Source: an uncultured Flavobacteriaceae bacterium
GTDB lineage: Bacteria; Bacteroidota; Bacteroidia; Flavobacteriales; Flavobacteriaceae
Direction of reading: 5' to 3'
Assembly (NCBI GenBank): GCA_947494325.1
Contig: CANLUS010000007.1
Coordinates: 124,001 to 188,000 of the forward strand
DNA: 64,000 bases
The notes under the pieces are model-generated. The model was not told the DNA's origin. It ran no database searches and saw only the letters and a program-made list of their open reading frames with translations. Within the stretch, counting starts at the first letter, position 1, and each line of letters opens with the position of its first letter. This document shows positions 1-8,792 of the stretch, piece by piece. A program made the position numbers and the translations under genes.

Positions 1-83
1 AATAGTCCATGTTTAATGGCGCTAACAATTTTATTGTCAACCTGCACAGAAGCTTGGGAAACCCTTTGAATTACAATTTTCAT
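1..83 (-). CDS. dtd: D-aminoacyl-tRNA deacylase, N-terminal fragment (cut by window edge)
   Basis: Only the first 27 codons are inside the window, reading leftwards from the ATG at 83. The N-terminus MKIVIQRVSQASVQVD is the typical start of Dtd, which hydrolyses D-amino acids mischarged onto tRNA in the cytoplasm (family knowledge). The start overlaps the stop of rsgA as ATGA, so the two genes are probably co-transcribed and translationally coupled. The rest of the gene lies outside, so the catalytic region cannot be checked. Confidence 0.85.
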   Translation of the reverse strand, partial: MKIVIQRVSQASVQVDNKIVSAIKHGL

Positions 84-1024
84 ATATAATCGTCAACTCT
101 ATAATTTTCATCTTCTCCCGCCAATAGTTGGAGGTAGCTTTTGTATCGAGAGAAAGCAATCTCATTGTTTTCAACAGCTTCTTTAACGGCACATTTTGGT
201 TCGTTTGTATGAATACAGTTGTTGAATTTACACTGTTGTTTTAAGGCAAAAATTTCTGGAAAAAAATCTCCAATTTCTTCTTCCTCAAAGTCCACTACAC
301 CAAAACCTTTAATTCCAGGGGTATCAATAATATATCCGCCGAAAGGCAACTTAAACATTTCGGCAAAAGTAGTGGTATGTTGACCCTGTTTATGTTGTGA
401 TGATATTTCGGCAGTTTTTAGGTTTAATTCTGGAGAAACCTTATTAATTAAAGTTGATTTACCGACACCAGAATGGCCCGAGAACATATTTACTCGATCT
501 TTCATTAAAGTTTTCAATTTACCAATATTGATATTCTCCTTCGACGAAATTTCTAAGCATTCATATCCTATACTACGATATACCTTTTCTAATTCTTGTT
601 TTTGTTTTAGGAGTTCTTTATTGTAAATATCAATCTTATTGAATAAAATAACTGTGGTAATCGAATACGCCTCAGCTGTTGCTAAAAAACGATCTATAAA
701 ACTTGTAAATGTTTGTGGATCTCTAAGAGTAACGAGTAAAAAAGCTTGATCAATGTTGGCCGCAATAATATGCGTTTGTTTTGATAAATTTACCGACTTT
801 CGAATAATATAGTTCTTTCGATCATGAATATGATATATAATACCATTTTCATCTCCCTCACCCTTTTCAATTTCAAAATCTACAATATCTCCGACAGTTA
901 CTGGATTGGTACTTTTAATTCCGGAGATTCTAAACTTTCCTTTTATCCTACAATTAATAATTGAATCACCTTCAGTTCTCACCGTGTACCAGCTCCCAGT
1001 CGATTTTGTTACAACACCTGTCAT
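80..1024 (-). CDS. rsgA: Ribosome small subunit-dependent GTPase RsgA
   Basis: RsgA (YjeQ) is a circularly permuted GTPase that helps late 30S subunit maturation. The 314-residue protein shows the permuted motif order: an OB-fold N-terminal part (about 1-75), G4 NKID at 129-132, G1 GHSGVGKST at 183-191, then G3 DTPG at 234-237. The C-terminal zinc site is C265, C270, H272 and C278. Length is normal for the family. It lies upstream of dtd with an ATGA overlap. No Shine-Dalgarno sequence is seen, as usual in this phylum. Confidence 0.96.
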   Translation of the reverse strand: MTGVVTKSTGSWYTVRTEGDSIINCRIKGKFRISGIKSTNPVTVGDIVDFEIEKGEGDENGIIYHIHDRKNYIIRKSVNLSKQTHIIAANIDQAFLLVTLRDPQTFTSFIDRFLATAEAYSITTVILFNKIDIYNKELLKQKQELEKVYRSIGYECLEISSKENINIGKLKTLMKDRVNMFSGHSGVGKSTLINKVSPELNLKTAEISSQHKQGQHTTTFAEMFKLPFGGYIIDTPGIKGFGVVDFEEEEIGDFFPEIFALKQQCKFNNCIHTNEPKCAVKEAVENNEIAFSRYKSYLQLLAGEDENYRVDDYI

Positions 1025-1068
1025 CTAAGAAATTTTAACAATATTAACATTATTTATTTTTTTGGCAC

Positions 1069-1076
1069 TAAGTTTG
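1069..1076 (+). promoter_or_regulatory. Bacteroidetes-type -7 box (TAAGTTTG)
   Basis: The box fits the TAnnTTTG consensus and sits 33 bases before the ATG of the small secreted protein at 1110. No clear TTG element is seen at the usual upstream spacing, so this is a moderate call. Confidence 0.45.
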
Positions 1077-1109
1077 TAAAAACTTTTATCAATCATTTAA
1101 ATTTTACAC

Positions 1110-1559
1110 ATGAAAAAAACTATGCTTATTATGTTGTTGATAGTTTCAACAGCATTTACTATGAACGCTCAAACTGTTGAGTACAAAATTATTACAAGTG
1201 TTGAATCAATTGTTCCTAACGGATTAGGTCGTTCTAGATTGATGTCTGCAAATGATCAGAAGGATTATAAAGAATATACTTCGACTCAAACTGCTGATGA
1301 TAATACTAGAAACAAATCGAATAGAAAGGAAATGAGAGTAAAAGGTTTTGACGAAACTAAATTGTTGAATTTTTATAACCTAGGAGGAATTAGATTCCAA
1401 AACATTGCAACGAATGATGCAATTGTAACTTCTAAAATCAATACAATGACTGCTGAGGGTTGGGAATTGACTTTTGTAACTAGTGGTGTTGAGTCATCTG
1501 GAAAAGGAGATAACCAGGGTATTTATATTACACGTTATATTTTTAAAAGAACGAAATAG
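1110..1559 (+). CDS. Small secreted protein of unknown function, DUF4177-like ending
   Basis: This 149-residue protein begins with a Sec signal peptide (about residues 1-20, ending MNAQ). The mature part has no motif I recognise with certainty. The segment AEGWELTFV followed by a final strand ending in ITRYIFKR resembles the end of small DUF4177 proteins, which have unknown function; this likeness was judged by eye. It is a single gene with its own -7 box upstream and a strong terminator downstream. It most likely acts in the periplasm or on the cell surface. Confidence 0.7.
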   Translation: MKKTMLIMLLIVSTAFTMNAQTVEYKIITSVESIVPNGLGRSRLMSANDQKDYKEYTSTQTADDNTRNKSNRKEMRVKGFDETKLLNFYNLGGIRFQNIATNDAIVTSKINTMTAEGWELTFVTSGVESSGKGDNQGIYITRYIFKRTK

Positions 1560-1581
1560 AAGTGTAAAACTTCATCTTAAA

Positions 1582-1614
1582 AAAGCTCTTTCATGAAATG
1601 AAAGAGCTTTTTTT
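1582..1614 (+). terminator. Intrinsic terminator after the gene at 1110
   Basis: A 13-base-pair stem (AAAGCTCTTTCAT with its complement) closes a three-base loop and is followed by a T run. It lies 22 bases after the stop codon. Confidence 0.85.
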
Positions 1615-1631
1615 CGTCTTGGCTAAATTAG

Positions 1632-1639
1632 TATCTTTG
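1632..1639 (+). promoter_or_regulatory. Bacteroidetes-type -7 box (TATCTTTG)
   Basis: Fits TAnnTTTG, 28 bases before the ATG at 1668 and just after the preceding terminator, as expected for a new transcription unit. Confidence 0.5.
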
Positions 1640-1667
1640 TTAGATTAATTTTCCTAACTCTGTTCAA

Positions 1668-2705
1668 ATGAAAGCATTGAAGTATATTGTTTTACTTATT
1701 TTGATTCTAACTATTGGTGCCGCAATTTATGTTGGTACCCTTAACAATACGTACGAAGTCTCTCGAACAAAAATCATGCATGCTCCAATTGAAGTTGTTT
1801 ACGACAATGTAAATGATTTTAAGAATTGGCCGACTTGGTCTCCTTGGTTGGAGAAGGATACGTTGGCTGAGCTTTCCTATAGTGATATTACGTTTGGGAA
1901 AGATGCCTCATATTCATGGAAAAGTAATGATAAGGAGGTAGGTGAAGGGAGTATGACTACAATCGAAAGCGTTTCTTTCCGATCCATTCTTCAAAAAATA
2001 ACATTTCTAAAACCGTGGGAATCTGAGTCAGAAGTTTCTTGGTCGTTTAAACCAGTGAGTGAAGGTACCGAAGTAACTTGGAGTATGAAAGGAGAAATGA
2101 GCTTTGGCGAAAAAGCGTATATGGCGTTTAACGGAGGAATGGATAAAATGGTTGGGCCTGATTATGAAAAAGGCTTAGATAATTTAGATGCCGTCCTGCA
2201 AACTAATATGAAAAAGTTTAGTGTGAATGTGAACGGACTTACTACACATGGAGGAGGTTATTATATTTATAGAACGGGCTCCTGTAAAATAGATGAATAT
2301 CCATCAAAAAAGAATGAGTTGATGCCGCAGATCGATATGTATGTTGATCAAAATAAAATCTCTACTGCGGGTCCTGCGTTTTCGTTGTATCACAAGGTAG
2401 ATGTTGAGAATAATGCTGTTATTTTCTCATGTGCAATTCCAGTTTCTGAAAAAGTAATAACGAACGCAGCTAGTGGTTTACAAACGGGATTTCTCAAGCC
2501 TTTTGAAGCTGTAAAAGTCACTTTGTATGGTAATTATAGTAACATTGAAAAGGCCTGGACTGAAGGTGTGAAATTTATTAAAGAGAATGGCTTAGAAGAG
2601 ATTCACTCAATGCCGGCATTAGAGGCATATACTACTAATCCTGTTTTGATTCCTAACCCCGCTGATTGGGTTACCGAAATTTATATTCCGGTAAAACGAA
2701 AATAA
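1668..2705 (+). CDS. SRPBCC-family protein with C-terminal GyrI-like effector-binding domain
   Basis: The 345-residue protein starts with a hydrophobic segment (about 5-25) that is a signal anchor or signal peptide. Residues about 30-185 look like a polyketide-cyclase/SRPBCC fold (VYDNVNDFKNWPTWSPW is typical). Residues about 190-345 resemble the GyrI/AraC effector-binding fold, including a tryptophan in KAWTEG, the tract EAYTTNP and the ending WVTEIYIPV. Both folds bind small hydrophobic ligands in other families. No DNA-binding domain is present. The pairing is common in Bacteroidetes, but the ligand is unknown. It stands alone as a transcription unit. Confidence 0.85.
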   Translation: MKALKYIVLLILILTIGAAIYVGTLNNTYEVSRTKIMHAPIEVVYDNVNDFKNWPTWSPWLEKDTLAELSYSDITFGKDASYSWKSNDKEVGEGSMTTIESVSFRSILQKITFLKPWESESEVSWSFKPVSEGTEVTWSMKGEMSFGEKAYMAFNGGMDKMVGPDYEKGLDNLDAVLQTNMKKFSVNVNGLTTHGGGYYIYRTGSCKIDEYPSKKNELMPQIDMYVDQNKISTAGPAFSLYHKVDVENNAVIFSCAIPVSEKVITNAASGLQTGFLKPFEAVKVTLYGNYSNIEKAWTEGVKFIKENGLEEIHSMPALEAYTTNPVLIPNPADWVTEIYIPVKRK

Positions 2706-2737
2706 TATGTATTCTACTTTGTGGAAATGCTTAGCTA

Positions 2738-3484
2738 TTATTTGAGTAACGAATTATAGTATGTCACTATTGATAACAAGTCATCTTCTAAGGTTAATTT
2801 TAGATTCTTTTCCTTTGTATATTTCTTAACTAATTCGTTTTTTTCTTTGAATAAATTAAAAAATGCCTTTTTATTTTTCGGAATTTTAAAGACGGCATTA
2901 TCAATTTTTAAAAAGTAAGAATCTTTGGCTCTCATAAATGAAGCCTCGTCGCCTTCAATTAAGGAGACCGTTTCACTACTTCTTTTTAAAAAATAAACTT
3001 TTTCCTTTTTAAGTAAAGTACAGACTCCAGTATCATTTTCAGATAAAATGATGAAGTAATTAGGTTTATAATCAAAATCATATACTTTATACGTTTTGTT
3101 ACTAAATCGAATATATAAAAAATCGCTATTTTTTTTCAAAAGGTAATAATCTAGGCCATTATCAATTGTTGAAATTTCCATTTCATCCATGTATGCATTG
3201 TAAAAACCTAACGCAGAACCCAAGAACATCATATTAGAATCAAAGATTTTACAAATAGGAATATTTCTTGTTCCAATAGTATTTTGAATATAAGGAGAGC
3301 CTTGAATGTTTTGATAAGTTTCGGAAATTTTAAGACTAGATTTTAATAGATTAAAAGGAATGTAACTATTTGTTATTGATCTAACTTGTGAGCTATCTTT
3401 AGAAACTAAATCACCACTTGCTGATTGTGAATACGTATAAACAATATTGAAGATTAAAAGAAAATAAATAAGAACTTTTTTCAT
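2738..3484 (-). CDS. Secreted hypothetical protein
   Basis: I do not recognise a family. The protein begins MKKVLIYFLLIFNIVYTYSQ, a good signal peptide. A methionine seven codons upstream (3505) is also possible, but the inner start gives the better signal. The mature part (about 228 residues) is rich in lysine, phenylalanine and tyrosine, with beta-rich stretches such as FLYIRFSNKTYKVYDF and no cysteine-based or catalytic motif. It is a single gene on the minus strand, convergent with the SRPBCC gene. Likely periplasmic or surface located. Confidence 0.65.
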   Translation of the reverse strand: MKKVLIYFLLIFNIVYTYSQSASGDLVSKDSSQVRSITNSYIPFNLLKSSLKISETYQNIQGSPYIQNTIGTRNIPICKIFDSNMMFLGSALGFYNAYMDEMEISTIDNGLDYYLLKKNSDFLYIRFSNKTYKVYDFDYKPNYFIILSENDTGVCTLLKKEKVYFLKRSSETVSLIEGDEASFMRAKDSYFLKIDNAVFKIPKNKKAFFNLFKEKNELVKKYTKEKNLKLTLEDDLLSIVTYYNSLLK

Positions 3485-3587
3485 GTATTCAAATTTCTGC
3501 TTCACTAATATAATTCAATATGTTGTTCGAATGTAGTTAAGACATTGTTAAAAAGGCTGTTAATTTTAATGTTTGCGAGTCAACTAT

Positions 3588-4151
3588 TTAAACTTCTTTA
3601 TATCGAAAACAATCGGTTGTATGGTCATTAACCATACCTATAGCCTGCATAAAGGCATATATAACGGTAGATCCTACAAATTTAAATCCGCGCTTTTTTA
3701 GATCCTTAGAGAGGGTATCTGAAATATCTGTTGTTGCAGGAACTTCATGTCTATTCTTGAATTTATTCGTTATTGGTTTGCCATTGGTAAAAGCCCAAAT
3801 ATATTTTGAGAAACTACCAAATTCATTTTGAATATGTATGAATAATTTGGCATTACTTATGGTTGCCTTGATCTTAAGTTTATTTCTAATTATTCCAGCA
3901 TCTTGTAATAAACTATCATATTTATCTTCAGAATAATTCGCTATCTTTTGGTAGTCAAAATTATCAAACGCTTTTCTGAAATTCTCACGCTTGCGTAAAA
4001 TCGTAATCCAACTCAATCCAGCTTGAAAGGTTTCTAATATTAAAAATTCGAAAAGGGTAGCATCGTCATAAACAGGTGTTCCCCATTCAATATCATGATA
4101 TTCCATATATAATGGATCATCTCCACACCAAGTACATCGTGTTTTATTCAT
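3588..4151 (-). CDS. tag: DNA-3-methyladenine glycosylase I
   Basis: Tag removes 3-methyladenine from alkylated DNA as the first step of base-excision repair. The 187-residue protein has the family zinc ligands: C6 and H19 at the N-terminus, and H177 and C181 in HTTDC near the C-terminus. The tract LFEFLILETFQAGLSW holds the expected base-recognition glutamate (E40). Length matches E. coli Tag. It is divergent from the FAD oxidoreductase at 4216 across a 64-base gap. Confidence 0.96.
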   Translation of the reverse strand: MNKTRCTWCGDDPLYMEYHDIEWGTPVYDDATLFEFLILETFQAGLSWITILRKRENFRKAFDNFDYQKIANYSEDKYDSLLQDAGIIRNKLKIKATISNAKLFIHIQNEFGSFSKYIWAFTNGKPITNKFKNRHEVPATTDISDTLSKDLKKRGFKFVGSTVIYAFMQAIGMVNDHTTDCFRYKEV

Positions 4152-4203
4152 ATGCTTATAAGTTTCGACTAAAATAACATTTTATACCTAAATAATTTAG
4201 AAT

Positions 4204-4211
4204 TATCTTTA
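4204..4211 (+). promoter_or_regulatory. Possible -7 box (TATCTTTA) before the FAD oxidoreductase
   Basis: One mismatch to TAnnTTTG, with only four bases between it and the ATG at 4216. If used, the mRNA would be leaderless, and it could feed the YceI and polyketide genes downstream. Weak call. Confidence 0.3.
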
Positions 4212-4215
4212 GATC

Positions 4216-5334
4216 ATGAATTTGAGTTATTGGGAATTGAAATCATGGTTTACAAATGTAGATTTTACAATTGTTGGAAGTGGAATCGTAGGATTAAATT
4301 GCGCGATTTACTTAAAAAAGAAACACCCCGAGGCGACTATTTTAATTCTAGAACAAGGAGTGCTGCCACAAGGAGCAAGTACAAAAAATGCTGGTTTTGC
4401 TTGTTTTGGAAGCTTGTCGGAAATTATGAGTGATTTAGAATCTCATGATGAACAAGAAGTACTGACACTCGTAGAAAAAAGATGGAACGGATTACAACTA
4501 CTACGTGAAAATTTAGGAGATCAACACATAGCGTATCAAAACAACGGAGGCTATGAACTGTTTTTGAAAGATGATCATTTATGGGGCCAATGTATTGGAA
4601 ATATAGATAGGATTAATGGATTGTTAGAGCCTTTATTTGAATCGAAAGTATTCTCTGAGAAAAAGAGTGAATTCAATTTTTTAAATCTTAGACAATCGAA
4701 TATCTTTAATCGATTCGAAGGACAGTTAGACACTGGTAAAATGATGTCAGAATTGTTAAAAAAGGTGCAATCGTTAGGGATAAAAATAGTCAATAGCTGC
4801 AAAGTTCAAAGCTATTCTGATCAACCAAACTCAGTTCATGTTCAAACGAATATTTGCGATTTTTTGACTGATAAATTACTCATCACCACGAATGGCTTTG
4901 CAAAGCAATTGTTGAATGAGAATGTGGAACCGGCTCGAGCGCAAGTGTTGATTACAAAACCAATTAAAGACCTTACGATTAAAGGAACATTTCATTTGGA
5001 TCAAGGCTATTATTATTTTAGAAATATTGATAATAGAATTTTATTAGGAGGAGGTAGAAATTTAGATTTCAAAACCGAAGAAACAACAGAATTTGGAGAG
5101 ACAAGCCTAGTGCAGAACAAATTGGAAGAATTGTTAGGAACGACTATTTTACCAACAACTAATTTCGAAATAGATTATCGATGGAGTGGTATCATGGGCG
5201 TAGGTCGAAAAAAGAAAGCCATTGTAAAGATGGTAGGTGAAAATGTCGCTTGTGGGGTACGTTTAGGTGGCATGGGAATTGCTATAGGTACATATATCGG
5301 TAAGGAATTAGCCGAAATAATGACTAAAAATTAA
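4216..5334 (+). CDS. FAD-dependent oxidoreductase of the DAO (D-amino acid oxidase-like) family
   Basis: Residues 17-30 carry the Rossmann dinucleotide motif GSGIVG with a following E (LILEQG) typical of FAD binding. The sequence GASTKNAGFACFGS and the C-terminal RWSGIMGVGR and GGMGIAIGTYIGKELAE fit the DAO superfamily (glycine or sarcosine oxidase-like enzymes). The 372-residue length is normal. There is no signal peptide, so it is cytoplasmic. The substrate cannot be told. Only 17 bases separate it from the YceI gene, so it may be the first gene of the transcript that continues into the polyketide operon. Confidence 0.85.
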   Translation: MNLSYWELKSWFTNVDFTIVGSGIVGLNCAIYLKKKHPEATILILEQGVLPQGASTKNAGFACFGSLSEIMSDLESHDEQEVLTLVEKRWNGLQLLRENLGDQHIAYQNNGGYELFLKDDHLWGQCIGNIDRINGLLEPLFESKVFSEKKSEFNFLNLRQSNIFNRFEGQLDTGKMMSELLKKVQSLGIKIVNSCKVQSYSDQPNSVHVQTNICDFLTDKLLITTNGFAKQLLNENVEPARAQVLITKPIKDLTIKGTFHLDQGYYYFRNIDNRILLGGGRNLDFKTEETTEFGETSLVQNKLEELLGTTILPTTNFEIDYRWSGIMGVGRKKKAIVKMVGENVACGVRLGGMGIAIGTYIGKELAEIMTKN

Positions 5335-5351
5335 TAAGACTGAAAATTACG

Positions 5352-5891
5352 ATGAAAACAACTATCTTTAAGAGTGCCATATGTATTGGTTTGTTTTTTT
5401 TGAGCACAACTATCATCGCTCAAAACGCGACTACAAACACACTTGTCGAATTTAAGATTAAGAATATTGGCGTTTATGTAAAAGGTACTTTTAGCGAAGC
5501 GTCAGTCACAAGTAGTTTTGATGCGGGTGATTTGACTAATAGTTTTATAAATGCTGTAATTAAAGTAAATTCGATTAATACAAACAATAAAAAGAGAGAT
5601 AAGCATTTACGTGAAAGTGATTATTTCGATGTTCATAATTATAAAGAAATGAAATTTGTCTCAACAAAAATCGAGAAAGTTTCAGGTGATAATTATAAGC
5701 TAACGGGTACCTTAACTATTAAGAAAACGAGTAAAACTGTAGTGATACCTTTAATTGTTCGGAATACGAATGAAAAGTTCTCACTCGCTGCGAACTTTGA
5801 ACTGAATAGAAGAGATTATGGGGTTGGAGGAAGTAGTTGGGTTATGTCAAATACTGTAAAAATTAATGTGAAATACACGAAAAAAAAATAG
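5352..5891 (+). CDS. YceI family periplasmic lipid/isoprenoid-binding protein
   Basis: The 179-residue protein has a signal peptide (about 1-24, ending IIAQ) followed by a YceI-type lipocalin-like domain. Characteristic tracts are VEFKIKNIGVYVKGTFSE, LRESDYFDVHNYKEMKF and LTGTLTIKKTSKTVVIPL. YceI proteins bind long-chain isoprenoids or other amphiphiles in the periplasm (family knowledge). It ends four bases before the TTG start of the FAD monooxygenase, so it is probably co-transcribed with the type III polyketide operon. A role in holding or moving the lipid product is possible but only inferred. Confidence 0.9.
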   Translation: MKTTIFKSAICIGLFFLSTTIIAQNATTNTLVEFKIKNIGVYVKGTFSEASVTSSFDAGDLTNSFINAVIKVNSINTNNKKRDKHLRESDYFDVHNYKEMKFVSTKIEKVSGDNYKLTGTLTIKKTSKTVVIPLIVRNTNEKFSLAANFELNRRDYGVGGSSWVMSNTVKINVKYTKKK

Positions 5892-5895
5892 TTCA

Positions 5896-7032
5896 TTGAA
5901 AGATAAAAATGATGTTGATGTTCTAATTATTGGTGGCGGACTCGCTGGATTAACGAATGCTATACATCTATCGAAAGCTAATGTAAATGTGCTTGTAGTT
6001 GAGAAAAATGACTACCCTAAACATAAAGTATGTGGCGAGTATATATCAAATGAAGTATTACCTTACTTAACATCTTTAGATGTCGATCCGTTTAAATTAG
6101 GTGCGCAAAGAATTAATCGGTTTTTACTCAGTACACCAAAGAGTAAAACTATCGAAGCTACTTTGCCATTAGGAGGCTTTGGTATTAGTCGCTATACCTT
6201 AGATGAGGCTTTGTCAAAAAAAGCTAGAGAAAATGGTGTGTCAATTATAAAAGATACAGTAGTGACGATTGATTATATAGATGATAATTTTCAAGTTTCT
6301 ACTAAAAATAAACAACAGTTTACAGCTCATATAGTTATTGGCGCATACGGAAAACGCGATGCGATTGACATGAAATTGAATAGAGATTTTATTAAAAATG
6401 AATCTCCATTTGTTGCTGTTAAAACTCACGTAAAAGGTGATTTTCCATCAGATTTAGTAGCGCTTCATAATTTTAATGGAGGTTATTGCGGGGTTTCCAA
6501 AGTTGAGAAGGAAGTGCTAAATCTATGTTATATTGCAAGTTATAAGTCGTTTAAAAAATTCAAGGATATTCAAGAGTTTCAAGAGAACGTTGTTTGCAAG
6601 AACACTTTTTTGAATGAGATTTTTAAAAACACAGAACCGCTCTTTAAAAAGTCGTTAACGATTAGTCAAATATCGTTTTCAAAAAAGAAACCTGTCGAAA
6701 ACCATATGCTAATGTGCGGAGACACAGCGGGTATGATCCATCCACTATGCGGTAATGGTATGAGTATGGCTATACGAAGCGCACAATTAAGTTCTCAGCT
6801 GATTCTAGCATATTTTAAAAAAGAAATTACTTCTCGGTTAGAGCTTGAAAATAGTTATGAAAAAGCTTGGAATAATGAATTTAAAAAAAGAATAAATGTA
6901 GGTCATGTAGCCGCTTCGATTTTTAATATGAATCATTTTTCTGAACTGGCATTAATTAGTCTTAAAAGTTTCCCTAGAATGCTTCCGAAAATTATCGCAC
7001 AAACACATGGTAAACCAATGTTAGCAATATGA
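5896..7032 (+). CDS. FAD-dependent monooxygenase/reductase of the polyketide operon
   Basis: This 378-residue flavoprotein has GGGLAGL at 13-19, an E/K-rich second strand (VVEKNDYPKHKVCGEYIS, as in the geranylgeranyl-reductase and PHBH-like group) and the second FAD motif CGDTAGMIHPLCGNG with D276. There is no signal peptide. The start is TTG: no ATG occurs before the Rossmann motif, and the TTG lies four bases after the YceI stop. It overlaps the next gene (methyltransferase) as ATGA. In type III PKS clusters such enzymes hydroxylate or oxidise the aromatic product; here that role is inferred from context. Confidence 0.85.
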   Translation: MKDKNDVDVLIIGGGLAGLTNAIHLSKANVNVLVVEKNDYPKHKVCGEYISNEVLPYLTSLDVDPFKLGAQRINRFLLSTPKSKTIEATLPLGGFGISRYTLDEALSKKARENGVSIIKDTVVTIDYIDDNFQVSTKNKQQFTAHIVIGAYGKRDAIDMKLNRDFIKNESPFVAVKTHVKGDFPSDLVALHNFNGGYCGVSKVEKEVLNLCYIASYKSFKKFKDIQEFQENVVCKNTFLNEIFKNTEPLFKKSLTISQISFSKKKPVENHMLMCGDTAGMIHPLCGNGMSMAIRSAQLSSQLILAYFKKEITSRLELENSYEKAWNNEFKKRINVGHVAASIFNMNHFSELALISLKSFPRMLPKIIAQTHGKPMLAI

Positions 7033-7739
7033 GCATTTTTGTGAACACAAAGCATAGAAGCAAGTCAGTTGAAATAATGGATGATCTATCTATGGGAGGA
7101 GAGATACTGCTTAAAACCTTAGATCAATTAGCTGTAATTAACAAATGGTTAGGAGGGAACGCAATTACGCTCAACGGAATCAAAATACTTCTGAAACAAA
7201 AGCCCGTCAATAAAGAGCTGACTATAATTGACTTAGGTTGTGGAGGTGGAGATATGTTAAGGAAGGTTGCAGACTATGGAAGAAAAAAAGGATATAGCTT
7301 TAAATTGATTGGTGTAGATGCCAATCTGCATACAATCGAATATGCTAAAAAATTATCTCAAGAATATCCCGAAATTAATTATCTTCATCAAGATGTTTTT
7401 TCTAATGAGTTTAAGCAATTGTCATATGATATTGTATTAGCAACGTTGTTTATTCATCATTTTAGCGGTACCAAATTAGTGGGACTTATGCGAATGCTTC
7501 ATGACAATGCCAAACTTGGCGTTGTTGTAAATGATTTGCATCGTCATGCCTTAGCGTATTATTTGTTTAAGTTACTCAGCATCACTATATCAAATGAAAT
7601 GGTGAAACAAGATGGATTGACTTCAATTTTACGAGGTTTCAAAAAGGATGAGTTGGTAATGATTTCAGAACAACTAAATGTTAAAAGTTATATAGATTGG
7701 AAATGGGCTTTTCGATTTCAATGGATAATAAAGGAGTAA
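7029..7739 (+). CDS. Class I SAM-dependent methyltransferase 1 of the polyketide operon
   Basis: The 236-residue protein has SAM motif I IIDLGCGGGD at 66-75, an acidic loop (LIGVDANLHTIEYA) and a post-motif tract DIVLATLFIHHF. It is a paralogue of the methyltransferase at 11602: both share the pre-motif region (INKWLGGNAITL versus INKYLGNTSITL) and a final KWAFR tract. It overlaps the flavoenzyme stop (ATGA) and is followed directly by the type III PKS start (TAAATG). It probably methylates the aromatic or pyrone product on oxygen or carbon; which one cannot be read from sequence. Confidence 0.87.
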   Translation: MSIFVNTKHRSKSVEIMDDLSMGGEILLKTLDQLAVINKWLGGNAITLNGIKILLKQKPVNKELTIIDLGCGGGDMLRKVADYGRKKGYSFKLIGVDANLHTIEYAKKLSQEYPEINYLHQDVFSNEFKQLSYDIVLATLFIHHFSGTKLVGLMRMLHDNAKLGVVVNDLHRHALAYYLFKLLSITISNEMVKQDGLTSILRGFKKDELVMISEQLNVKSYIDWKWAFRFQWIIKE

Positions 7740-8792
7740 ATGAGTGTTAAGATAGTATCTGTTGCGAAGCAACTACCAAAATATACCAGAACTACTGAAG
7801 AAATATTACCATATTTAAAACTTTGGTTAACGGGGCAAGAAGAACGTTTTCAGCGAAAAGTGATGAAAATTTTTGAAAATGCTGCTGTAGATAGGCGCTA
7901 TTCTATCATGGATGCGCATGAAGTTTTTTTAAATACTTCTTTTGAAGAAAAGAATGACATTTACGTACGGGAGTCTATTAAACTGGCAGAAAACGCCTTA
8001 AAAAAATCACTGAATAAGGCGAATTTAAAGCCTACAGATATTGATTATATTATAACCGTAAGTTGCACAGGAATTATGATTCCTTCATTAGATGCGTATT
8101 TAATTAATAGCCTCGAAATGAAGGAAGATATTGTAAGATTACCAGTAACGGAAATGGGGTGTGCTGCGGGTGTTTCAGGAATGATTTATGCGAAGAATTT
8201 TTTAAAAGCAAATCCCAACAAGCGAGCGGCAGTAATCGCCGTTGAATCACCTACGGCAACATTTCAGTTACAAGATTTCTCCATGGTAAACATTGTAAGT
8301 GCGGCTATTTTTGGAGATGGTGCCGCTAGTGTTATTTTATCGTCATACGAAGGTGAAGAAGGACCTGAAATTATAGATGAAGCTATGTATCATTTTTATA
8401 ATGCCGAACATATGATGGGCTTTAAGTTGGTAAATACAGGGTTGCAAATGATTTTAGATCAGTCAGTACCTCAAACAATTGCCGATCATTTCCCTAAAAT
8501 TGTCCATCCATTTCTCGAAAAAAATGACATGACTATTGAAGAAGTAGATCATTTGATTTTTCATCCAGGTGGAAAGAAAATAGTACAAACCGTAGAAGAA
8601 TTATTTGGCACTTTAGGGAAAAATATTGATGATACGAAAGAAGTACTTAAATTGTACGGTAATATGTCTAGTGCCACAGTTCTCTATGTTTTAGAGCGTT
8701 TTTTAGACAAAGAATTGTCAAAAGGAGAAACAGGTTTAATGTTGAGTTTTGGCCCAGGGTTCTCAGCACAACGAATTTTATTAAGATGGTAA
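7740..8792 (+). CDS. Type III polyketide synthase (chalcone/alkylresorcinol synthase-like)
   Basis: A homodimeric ketosynthase of the chalcone synthase superfamily that extends a CoA- or ACP-bound starter with malonyl units and cyclises it. The full catalytic triad is visible: C141 in TEMGCAAGVSG, H275 in FHPGGKK and N308 in YGNMSSAT. The C-terminal FGPG loop (LSFGPGFSAQ) is present. At 350 residues it has normal bacterial length. It begins immediately after the methyltransferase stop and its end overlaps the reductase start by 7 bases. The ACP and ketosynthase genes nearby suggest an acyl-ACP starter, but this is inference. An alkylresorcinol, alkylpyrone or phloroglucinol-type product is possible. 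Confidence 0.95.
   Translation: MSVKIVSVAKQLPKYTRTTEEILPYLKLWLTGQEERFQRKVMKIFENAAVDRRYSIMDAHEVFLNTSFEEKNDIYVRESIKLAENALKKSLNKANLKPTDIDYIITVSCTGIMIPSLDAYLINSLEMKEDIVRLPVTEMGCAAGVSGMIYAKNFLKANPNKRAAVIAVESPTATFQLQDFSMVNIVSAAIFGDGAASVILSSYEGEEGPEIIDEAMYHFYNAEHMMGFKLVNTGLQMILDQSVPQTIADHFPKIVHPFLEKNDMTIEEVDHLIFHPGGKKIVQTVEELFGTLGKNIDDTKEVLKLYGNMSSATVLYVLERFLDKELSKGETGLMLSFGPGFSAQRILLRW

Noticed and set aside
4230-4433. Open frame inside the FAD oxidoreductase gene, same strand
   Set aside because: It is out of frame with a protein that has clear FAD motifs, and its translation has no domain-like pattern.
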